Shown here: positions 11,242 to 19,638 of the stretch, one piece after another
Layout: each line of letters opens with the position of its first letter
How positions within the stretch are numbered: position 1 is the stretch's first letter
NCBI GenBank assembly: GCA_001579985.1
Contig: LRSR01013907.1
Span: 1 to 30,751, forward strand
Origin: Hypsibius dujardini
Lineage: Eukaryota > Tardigrada > Eutardigrada > Parachela > Hypsibiidae
DNA length: 30,751 nt
Direction: 5' to 3'
Notes under the pieces: generated by a model
What the model saw: the letters and a program-made list of their open reading frames with translations, nothing else
Told to the model about the DNA's origin: nothing
Database searches by the model: none
Program-made: the position numbers and the translations under genes

Positions 11242-12083
11242 CCTCGGGATTGAAATGCTATACATGTGGTCACCACGAATGGACGAACAACGGCACATGC
11301 GGTCAGCAGCCCTTCAATTCATCAGCCCCGGGCGTTGCAGTGACCTTCTGTGACACTTCCTGCGAGACGGAAAAATTCATCAACCACGAGGGACAAGGTA
11401 CGAGCAAGGAAACATTACATACAAATTACATACACATGTGGCAAAAATCTTCAACTAACCAGGTTTTTTTTACCTGCGCCCAGAAAAATGGAGTAGTCCG
11501 AGTTTGAGCTAATTCATGCCTTCCTGTGCTACTTTTGATTAAATGTACAATCAATCAAAATAATCAAAATCGAGTAAAAATCGGTATATTGATAGATTCG
11601 GTACATGCTTTATTTTTGACTGAAAATTTTTAACCGAAGAGTCTACAGACTACATTGATCATGTGATCAATTTTAACAATCGCAAAATTGAGTCTTGAAC
11701 GAACGAACGATGGAATTTAAATTTTGAAACTCGGACCACCCTATTTCGCTGGGCGCCAATAAGAAATGGTCTTAACTTGATTAGTTGAAGGTTTTTTTCA
11801 CACCATGTTCTGGTGGAGATTTTATTTTTAATTGCCGTTCTTCCGTTGCACATTTGCAGTCCACGTGAGACGGACCTGCGGCTTGCTCAAGCTACCCGAC
11901 GGATGCCAGCAGATCAGACCGCTCCACGGACCGGAACAAGCGCATAACTTTACCGTGTGCACCTGCAGCACGGACCTCTGCAACACCGGACTCCCTGGCA
12001 CTCTTCAGGAAGGCGGTAACAACGGGGCTCGCGGACCGATTTTTGCCAGTATGGTTCTGATCTTTGCTGCTCTCCTCCTGTGA
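11242..12083 (+). CDS. Ly6/uPAR-domain GPI-type protein, copy 2 (5' exon not found)
   Basis: Two exons, 11242-11397 and 11860-12083, join through a phase-1 intron. The first begins after a CTAACTTCAG acceptor with the same codon split as copy 1 and reads ASGLKCYTC. The domain has ten cysteines placed as in copy 1 and closes VCTCSTDLCN. After a short Gly/Asn linker, the C-terminus is hydrophobic (FASMVLIFAALLL, then TGA at 12081-12083), a typical GPI-attachment signal with the likely anchor site among the preceding Gly/Asn residues. The expected signal-peptide exon is not evident between the copies. Since the exon at 8246-8297 also ends in phase 1, it could serve copy 2 by alternative splicing, which is a hypothesis. 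A TIR element lies in the intron. Confidence 0.82.
11443..11797. mobile_element. hairpin-forming inverted-repeat element in Ly6 copy 2 intron
   Basis: The left arm, about 11443-11507, and the right arm, about 11724-11797, are imperfect inverted copies. GCGCCCAG..AAAT followed by GTCCGAGTTT on the left is mirrored by AAACTCGGAC..ATTT..CTGGGCGC on the right, and outside these TCTTCAACTAAC is mirrored by TTAGTTGAAGG. No transposase frame lies between. Element ends are approximate and I could not define a target duplication. Confidence 0.65.
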
Positions 12084-13566
12084 TTATTTATTCTCCACAT
12101 CATATTGTGATATTTTTTATTGATTTCTTTGCCATGTAAATTATACTATACACTTTCACACACTGTTTGAAATCACATTATCTTTTTTTTCTAAATTGAT
12201 CCCATCTGAGTTAAGCTCAACTTTGGGAGGCATGGTACAAGACAAGTAAGAAACAACAAAATTTTACTGCTTAGCTTTGAAAACGCAAACAAATTCAATC
12301 GGCTCACGGGAAAAGGAAAAGAACCCAAAACCGACGCGGCATATTGTCCCACTGAAATTTCAGTGCTAATGCGTTGTTCTAAAAAAGCCCTTTCTCCGGT
12401 ATGCGCCTGTATTTGCCAGCAATCAGTGTCTTCCTCTTCGGTCCCCAAGGGCCAAAAGCCTCGAAAGCCAAAGGTTCAAACAACTCCCAATTTAGAACAG
12501 GTTTCGTTTAGGGTCCTTATAAGGACTTAGGTTACATGTCCCCCCCTTTCCTCCTCAATGGATCCTGCGCTTTTCTATTTTCCGGTTTTGACCAAATGTC
12601 CTTTGGCTCGATAAAATGCGGATTGAGTTTTTTAAGATCCTAATGTTTCCTCGTCACAAAAAGTTTAAACCCTGAATATTTGACATTACCCGAGCGAGTG
12701 CGGAGGGAAAAACTAAAATGCCCACTTTCATCTTCATTCCCATGGTTATGGTTACACCATTTATTCGACCAATGTCTAAATCTCGGGGGTTTTTTACACT
12801 AAACGATTGAGGAACAATTTGGCTGTTTAAAACGATTAAACTTGTTATGAGGACTTAAAGGAACCTTGGTCAGCACTTGTAAAAGCTTTAGGGGAAAAAA
12901 AGAGGAAGGTGAAGGGGAGGGGGATTTGTAGGCTAAACCCCTTACCAGTGGAAATGAGGACTCCTCATGCTAGGCCAGGGGTGGGCAAACGGAGGAAATG
13001 CATTTCTTTCAAAATTGAAACTTAAATTCGAAAGCAGAACAGGACGGAGGTTGCGTAGCTTAATACTTGAACTCAAGTGCGGAGGAACCGAATGCGAAGG
13101 GAATCAGCCTCCGATGACTTGGTTAAAATGAACAAGAAGTCCTGCGGACGGTTCGGCTGCCGTGCGATGTTGGCCGGTCGTCAATCCCGCTACCTTCCAG
13201 TCTGTAAATGGAAAACTTCTGAACCTTGATTTTGCATGAAAGACTGTTTTGCAATCCAATGCGAAAAGGTGTTCCAGTCACAAGACAATCTATGACCAAT
13301 GGAAGGAATATGAGTGTGACCGGATTCTCAAACATCATCAAAAAATGAGGTTTCGAGTGGGCCCATCCCAGGCAGTCTTATCAAGGTCGAAGTTCAAACA
13401 GCCGAAAATTAAAATAGTCCTTGCACGTTGTCCGCCACGTGGCTGCTGGCTGTGGATTTTACCCCACACGCATTCCTCCTGCTGTGTACCTCATCCCACG
13501 TACGGAAAGCGTTTACTTTTTCGGTGAGCATTTTTCGCATTTGTCCTTTAAAGTAACTTTGACAGA
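12084..13566. other. intergenic stretch with a hAT-like end motif
   Basis: Between Ly6 copy 2 and the dsRNA-binding gene I see no convincing gene. CAGGGGTGGGCAAAC at 12976-12990 resembles the terminal repeat of many hAT transposons, but no matching inverted end was found in the window. The minus-strand frame at 12191-12448 has no recognised relative. Confidence 0.4.
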
Positions 13567-14133
13567 ATGCCTGCTACCGACTATACCACACTAGCCACCA
13601 ATCTAGCCCGTTTAATACCGGGTGGTGGGGTATTAGATTTCACCGACCTCCCACCGACCGGGCCGGATCATGCTCGGTCGTTTGTCTGCGAGGCTTACGT
13701 TAACGGATACCCTTTTAGGGGAACTGGGAGAGCGACGACTTCGAAGAACGCCAGGCACGAAGCATGCCGGGATTTCGTCTACTGCCTGCTCAAGAATGAC
13801 GCGACTTTGCTTCTGGAGACACTGGCAAATGATACAAGTTTTTGTCCTATCGCGAATAGAGCTCCCAATGCGGCACGCGAAGGGCCAACACCAGCACAAG
13901 TTTCCCAGGCGCCCAATAGTTCATCTGCTGCAGCTGGAATGTCACACAACGTTGAATCCACGAGAACTTTAAGGCATATGCCATCCGAGGAAGAGCAATC
14001 GGTTCCTGAATTGCCAGTGCACCGACAGCCGGATGCCAACACGGCAGAGCCAACTAAAGCGCCAGTAGTTGAGTTCATAAAGATTGCCAAGGAAGATTTT
14101 GAACATTTTCTTAGTAAAGTAATGCCGCTATAA
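13567..14133 (+). CDS. single dsRNA-binding-domain protein, 188 aa
   Basis: One uninterrupted exon starts at the first ATG of the frame. Residues about 15-75 fit a double-stranded-RNA-binding domain: a first helix (LATNLARLIPGG), strands with the GPDHARSFVCEAYVNGY segment corresponding to the usual GP.H...F...V.V.G, and a last helix beginning TTSKNARHEACRDFV. In the usual KKxAK motif at that helix only some basic residues remain (SKNAR), so RNA affinity may be reduced. The remaining ~110 residues are Ala/Pro/Ser/Glu-rich and probably disordered, ending in a short helix-like segment (FIKIAKEDFEHFLSKVM). An AATAAA at 14267-14272, about 135 bases after the stop, could be its poly(A) signal. It is too short for Staufen, ADAR or Dicer, and no catalytic domain is present. 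A cofactor-like role or retrogene origin is inference only. Confidence 0.75.
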   Translation: MPATDYTTLATNLARLIPGGGVLDFTDLPPTGPDHARSFVCEAYVNGYPFRGTGRATTSKNARHEACRDFVYCLLKNDATLLLETLANDTSFCPIANRAPNAAREGPTPAQVSQAPNSSSAAAGMSHNVESTRTLRHMPSEEEQSVPELPVHRQPDANTAEPTKAPVVEFIKIAKEDFEHFLSKVMPL

Positions 14134-14266
14134 ATTTATTGCCTTGCATGCTTTATTGTACCGGTAAGTACGTGCGTCATCGGTTGTGTGGGTTGCACAT
14201 TTTGTTTAGAGTGGATGTCGTTAAAAAAACTCTCTCCGTGCCTTCTAAAAATCTCCTGAATTTATT

Positions 14267-14272
14267 AATAAA
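14267..14272 (+). promoter_or_regulatory. candidate poly(A) signal of dsRNA-binding gene
   Basis: AATAAA 133 bases after the TAA of the dsRNA-binding-domain gene, on the same strand. Confidence 0.5.
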
Positions 14273-14567
14273 ACACTGCCAAATAATCGTGTAACACAGA
14301 ACTTCATTCTCCTTCCTTGCCGCGTATGTTACTCGCAATTTATGGAGTTAGTATAATGGTAAATGAAACAAATTAGAACTTCGGTTTGAACTACATGTAA
14401 ACTATTAGATATTTAAAGCAAAAAATGCATGAAGGCACAAGTCCTACAGAGAAGTCAGCAAAGGTGGAAAAGTAGTTAAATGTTCTCCCAATCAAATCGA
14501 TATTGATCAGATGTCGCTTATTAACTGATCACGATGGAAGTAATCGTAATAGCGTAAAGTGGACTAA

Positions 14568-15408
14568 CAACTGCACATGCGGTCAGCAAACCTTCAATCC
14601 ATCAGCCCGGGGCGTTGAAGTGACCTTCTGAGACACTTCCTGCGAGACGAAAAAAATTACCAACCACGAGGGACAAGGTGCGAGCAAGGAAATATTACAT
14701 ACAAAATACTTGCAGTGAAGCTGTTGTTTTCATGCGGAGCGAGCGAAGCATTTCTTATTCAGCTCTGCTGGTGGCCGGTTTGATGTCCGGCCTCGCCCAC
14801 GCGTACGCATGGGCACGTGTACGGTCCGCGTGGGCGCGTGGGCGAGGACGACGCGCTGTGTGTATGACGTCACGCAGCGCTGCATTCAGCTCTGCTGGTG
14901 GCCGGTTTGATGTCCGGCCTCGCCCACGCGTACGCACGCCCACGCGTACGCATGCCCACGTGTACGGTCCGCCCACGCCGTGTGGGTGGGCGACGCGCTG
15001 TCCGTGTGTCTGACGTGACGTCCTTGCCCATTGCTCCGCATTTCTTAGTGTATAACATACACTTGCTAGTTAAATACTCATTTTCCGGTTGCAGCCCGTG
15101 TGAGACGGGCCTGTGATATAGTCAAACTACCCGACGAGTGCCAGTAGATGAGACCGCTCCACGGCCCGGAACAGCCGCATAACTTTACGTGTGCTCCTGT
15201 AGCAGCGACCTATGCAACACCGAAACCCCCGCAACAGTCGAGACAGGCGATAACACCGGCACACCCCAAGCAGGTGGTATTAGTACCTCCCAGGCAGACG
15301 GTAGCACTGTCCAAGCAGGGGGAAGTAACCCCAGGCAGGCGGTAGCAACGCGGCTGTCGGTCCGGTCCTTGCTAGTGTGGCTCTTGTCTTTTCTGTCCTC
15401 GTCTTCAT
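14568..15408 (+). pseudogene. Ly6 pseudogene, copy 3
   Basis: Two stretches closely match exons 2 and 3 of Ly6 copy 2. 14568-14680 matches the later part of exon 2, but the TGT of the TFCDTSC block is TGA. 15094-15408 matches exon 3, including the splice acceptor TTGCAG, but has an in-frame TAG where copy 2 has CAG (Gln), then a one-base loss in the ACCGTGTGC region that shifts the frame. The start of exon 2, with the CYTC cysteines, is missing or unrecognisable. A GPI-like hydrophobic tail is still readable near 15340-15408, but in another frame than the cysteine block before it. The tail of this copy has an expanded Gly/Thr/Gln/Ala repeat. Several independent lesions make a working protein unlikely. 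Confidence 0.85.
14748..15047. repeat. GC-rich two-unit tandem repeat
   Basis: CAGCTCTGCTGGTGGCCGGT begins at 14760 and again at 14887, giving a 127-bp period. About 50 bases are identical between units before they diverge through CG-rich ACGCGTACGCA and ACGTGTACGG blocks. The block is bordered by GCATTTCTTA at 14748-14757 and 15038-15047. It is far richer in G+C and CpG than its surroundings and sits in what was the intron of the Ly6 pseudogene. The Ala/Arg-rich open frames it creates on both strands are compositional. Confidence 0.75.
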
Positions 15409-15826
15409 AAAGTTTCCCTTTCACTTTTCTAAAATTGAGTTAGATTTTGGAGCTTCAGATCGGATTTATTATTGCAAATTTAGATTGTCTATAGTCTACA
15501 GAAAGAGTCCAAAGAGGCTTGGCGATTCGCCTTAAGAAGCAGACGGTTCGCAAGATAAAGTTCGTCATAAATGAATATGCACATATCGTAACCCGATCTA
15601 TTCTTCTTCGACGACGGAAGGACTACATCTTCATCGCGTAATTCTTCGAACGAGATTCAAAAGAAGTCCTAAGGACGGCGGAGCTTCTTTGCCAGACATG
15701 GAAACAATAACCATGATATAATGAAAAGCAAATAACAAGCGGCAAACCTTGAAAAAGAAGAACTAACAGTCTTGTATCCTGTCAATTAGCTGATAGGATA
15801 AAGATTCAATGGTCACCCTAAAAGTT
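15409..15826. other. convergent spacer
   Basis: Lies between the Ly6 pseudogene and the kinase stop codon. A minus-strand AATAAA (15465-15470) could end the kinase transcript. No gene was recognised. Confidence 0.4.
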
Positions 15827-18146
15827 TCATTGTGAATCAGCGTTAAGAATCCAGGCATGGGTCAGAGCCTGGCTCGCTGTTATCCGCACCGCCGGATCCC
15901 ATTCAAGACATTTCCTTAGTAGGTCGACCAACTGCGAAGTGGGGTCTTCGTGTAAAAACGCCGCCAGGCTTCGGGTTCCCGGCAAACCTCGTAGGGCTTT
16001 ACATGGTGTAGAACCGCTGATCAGTTTGCCAGGTCGCCCCCATTCGTCCGCCTCGGTGACGCAATATTTGGGGATTGCACCGTAAGCAAAGTACGTTCCC
16101 GAGGCAGAACATGCCGCTAAAAATGAACTCGTCGGCAGACCCATCGTTTCCATGATAACAGCCAACATGTCTCCTTCATCGCCACCAGGAAAGAGGATGC
16201 TGCCTGTTGCGATTTCCGCCAGGACACATCCGAAGGACCACATGTCAATGGGTGGTCCGTAGGCGCGGTCTTTAATGCGGAGGAGGATTTCCGGAGCACG
16301 ATAGTAGCGAGATTGGAGGTAGTGATAGAGACGTTGGCTAAAGAGGCAGCTGGTATTGAAGTCGCAGAGCTTGATGCCGGTCCGACTGGGATTCACAAGC
16401 AGAACATTTTCCGGCTAGCACACAAAAATTTGGGGAAAAAATTAGTTCCAGTTATTCTAATCCAGACAATCAAGAAAAATGGCAAGAAATGGAAGGTACG
16501 AGATGATCCCAAACAGACATAATGAATTCAGGCAGAGATACGGATGGTAAGTCAAAGAAACAAGACAATTGAAACATAGAAGCAGGAATAATGAACCAAG
16601 ACAGACAAATGAATTCAGAGCGGCCGGCAGATGATTAGCAGATCAATATCCAAACAAAGAGCAACCAGACAGACAGACAAACAGACAGACAATCACAGAC
16701 AGACAAACAGACTGATTGACAAATAAAGAGTCACAGACAGAAAAAGAATAACAGATAGACAGGCAGCTGCAGACAAACAGTCACATACATACAGGCAGAG
16801 AGTCACAAACAGACAGACAAAGAGACACAGATAGACATGCAAAGATCACATAGAGATAGATTAGCAAACATGCAACAGATTCGCAGATTTACCTTGAGAT
16901 CACAGTGGATGATTCCGTTCTGCTCCAGGAATCGCAACGCTCGCAGCATCCCCAGCGCGAACTTCCGCACCGTGCCCTTCTCAAAGTCCTTTGTCTTCAT
17001 CCGCTTACACAGCAGCGAGTACATATCCATCAAGCAGGCATCCATCACCAGCACCTTATGATTCCGGAAATCAAACTCCCGATACAACCACGTCAAATTC
17101 GCCTTCTTCTCCACATCCAGGCTGCCCAAATGGGTCATCATCCGAATCTCCTGCAGCGCCAGTTTGACCGACTTGTCGTTGTTAGTCATAATCTTCAGGG
17201 CCACCGTCTTGCCATCCTTGTGGTCGTGAGCTCGGTACACTTGTCCGAAAGCTCCCGTTCCAAGCTGCGCTGACAGCTCATACCTAATTTTTACCAAAAA
17301 ACGCACTTAGAAGTTAAAAAATATAATTAATTCTCTGCAATAAGTGAAAATCTAAGCAAAGAAGTTAAACAATTTATTTAACAGATATAGCGATATCATT
17401 TATTTTTTGGAGAATGAGGCGTATGCAAACTTGTAGGAAAAAATGTAAAAGCTAAAAAATAACAAATATATCCATGGCGATAGGTATAAATCTAAGTAAA
17501 TACCGATATCATTTTATTTAAGAGACATAACGATATAATAATTTATTGAAAACTAATTATCGTCATTTTAATTAAGCTTTTACTTTTCATCTTAAATCAA
17601 GATTTAATTTTTGTGGTCTTAGACAAAATATACTGAATTGAAACGCCAATAAAAACATATTTTTCTGTTAAAGCATATTCTTGTTATTCGGTGCTCGTAC
17701 CTATAATCCACATGGTCGCTGGCAACGAACTGGTAGACGCCAGCTTGGTCGTCGAATCCATCATTTTTAGGGGCCGGCGCCTTCGACTTGGCTGCCTTCG
17801 TGGCACCAAGAAAATAAACCTCGGAATAGGCGGAAATTTCCGTCTTCTCAAAGTCGGTCAATTTTCGTCGCTTAAAGACACTTTGCAGAACAGCTGCTCC
17901 GCTGCCCACCGACTTGGCCGGTCGTTGTCTGGGTGCATTCGCCTGCCGGATGGTGCCGAGAGTTTCGTTGAGGCTTGCCAGTTCGTAGCTGTACACATCG
18001 TCCTCTTCCATCTCGCCGGTCAAAATGGCTGCCTGGAGATTGGCCTTCGCGATGGACTGAGGATGCAGTTGAAGGTACGGATGATGGGTGTTGTGCCGGG
18101 TCGAGACGGTACGTTGCACTCCAGTGCTTGCTGATTTCCGGCCCAT
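15827..18146 (-). CDS. class II DYRK-like protein kinase with DFN in place of DFG
   Basis: Three exons, 17701-18146, 16893-17283 and 15827-16414, join in phase to 474 residues. The N-terminal exon carries the DYRK homology box (LTDFEKTEISAYSEVYFLG, 96-114) and ends at DHVDYR, leading into YELSAQLGTGAFGQV (150-164). Seen in the kinase domain are VALK with Lys179, Glu194 in helix C, IIHCDLKPEN with Asp277, YHY (309-311) in the activation loop before SRYYRAPE, and GDEGD and CLEWDPAVR near the end, all typical of DYRK2/3/4. The metal-binding motif reads CDFNTSC (Asp297, Asn299), whereas DYRKs normally have DFG. DYRKs autophosphorylate the second activation-loop Tyr and then phosphorylate Ser/Thr. 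The frame stays open upstream of the ATG at 18146 to about 18290, next to a possible acceptor, so an earlier start with another exon is possible. The intron at 16415-16892 is full of CAGA repeats. Confidence 0.9.
16655..16840. repeat. CAGA-type microsatellite in kinase intron
   Basis: Degenerate CAGACAGA, ACAGACAAAC and TCACAGACAG units in the intron between the second and third kinase exons. Confidence 0.8.
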
Positions 18147-18299
18147 TGCAATTTGTGGTCGTAGATCTGAGGGAAAGTGGGAAAATGGAGATGCAGCAGG
18201 ATTGGATTGAGAGTTTCTGGCCACGTAATAAAATGTCTCGATAAAGTTTTCGATGCTCTGGTTAAATTCCTGAAGTATTTCTCGGAACTGGTTCTATCA

Positions 18300-19638
18300 G
18301 TGGAAGGGGCTCACAAGGACGCGCGGAAGCATTAAGATAGTTTTCAAGGAAACTTTCAACGTGCTTGTCTTGCCTTGCATGAGAGCTTGCTGCAATAACA
18401 AACAATTTTTATTATAGATAATAATAATATTATTATAGTTGTTTTAGATCATGTCCGTAATCGCTATTGCTGTTTAGAATAGTTTAATTTTAATTTAATT
18501 TAAAAGCGGTTTTGGCTGATGCATAATACTTAATTTAATGTAAACTCCGGTTAGTTCCGGTTTCTAATTTTTTAATTTTAATTTAGAAATCGTCAGATGA
18601 TCGTTTAAGTAATGGGCGTTTAAATAATTCGTTGCATTTAGATCAAATATTTTTTTCTAAAATAAATAAAATAATAATAAAATAAGATCAAGACACTCAT
18701 TTTGACTGGCAATGACAGTTGAATGGGCCGCCGTGAGTAATCAAAGCCAAAATTGACCTGTTACTCGACGCTGACCATCCGTCAACATGACGTAACCTTT
18801 CTCGAAACATTTTATGACGCTGACATCCATTCATGAAAATAACTTTCTGATATTCTTCAAGTGCAACAGTCTTGGGAAGAAGCATTCACAGTAGGTAGCA
18901 CAGCTGATGGTTGCTGATATTTACCCAGGCCCATCAACTGATCTTTTCCACGCCTAAAGTGAACTTTATCATTAAAGAAATACTATGTGGATAGGGACCC
19001 TTAAAAATGATTCACAGAGGGAAGAAATCATTGCGGGACGCTTGTCCTTTTACAGTACTTTCATGTTAAGGTAGGAAAAGTGACAGGAAGGAGCGAGGCC
19101 AAACATGTTCTTATGTGTTTTTTAAATATGAAGTAAAACATCAGGACCTAACAAAGTGCTAAAACAGCACTGGATAGGGGTTCGGCTTGCAGGCTATAGG
19201 GCTGATGTCGGTTGTTCAATCCACGCTGCTACGAGCCTTTTGTGCTTTTTCTTCCGGGGTGCTTTTCCCATTTGAGATCCTTAAGATGGTAGAAATTACT
19301 CTGTGACCAATGGTCGGCAATTCCCATTCTTCGTCTACCTTTGGAGCCTTGTCCCTAAATGCGTCTACAAAACATTGCCCGCCAAATTGTCAACTTATTT
19401 GACGATCGTTCCGTATTCAAAAAACTGCTAAAATAATTCTACAGATACGTCCCCAATTTGAAGAGAAAAAAAATAAAAAAACTTGGGGGAGAAAAAAAAA
19501 ACTATAATTTCGTCTCAAAAGTAAAGTCGCACCCATTTCATATTTTTGTTTGTCGACGATGGAGAGAAGCCAGTAGGAGGTTTCGACAATACAGTCTCAG
19601 AAAAGAAAAGTTTGAACCGAAGTCTGAAACGTCAAAGT
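18300..19638. other. intergenic stretch between kinase and receptor genes
   Basis: A/T-rich sequence with no recognised gene. Minus-strand frame 18697-18885 includes a stretch reading ILALITHGG, but it has no adjoining family motifs. A GTTCAATCC near 19214-19222 resembles a Pol III B box downstream of a G-rich stretch; this is weak. No kinase-homology or cyclase exon was found here. Confidence 0.4.

Noticed and set aside
13633-14090. Minus-strand frames opposite the dsRNA-binding gene
   Set aside because: Shadows of the plus-strand coding frame; no family resemblance.
14678-15116. Ala/Arg/Val-rich open frames on both strands
   Set aside because: They arise from the GC-rich tandem repeat; similar length on both strands and no recognised family.
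17691-18134. Plus-strand 147-codon open frame
   Set aside because: Antisense of the kinase's N-terminal exon carrying the DYRK homology box.
18697-18885. Possible caspase-like exon (ILALITHGG on the minus strand)
   Set aside because: No QACRG-type active site or other family motif nearby, and the frame is short; resemblance limited to a few residues.
19150-19240. tRNA-like or tRNA-derived SINE head
   Set aside because: A B-box-like GTTCAATCC is present but no cloverleaf or clear A box could be drawn.
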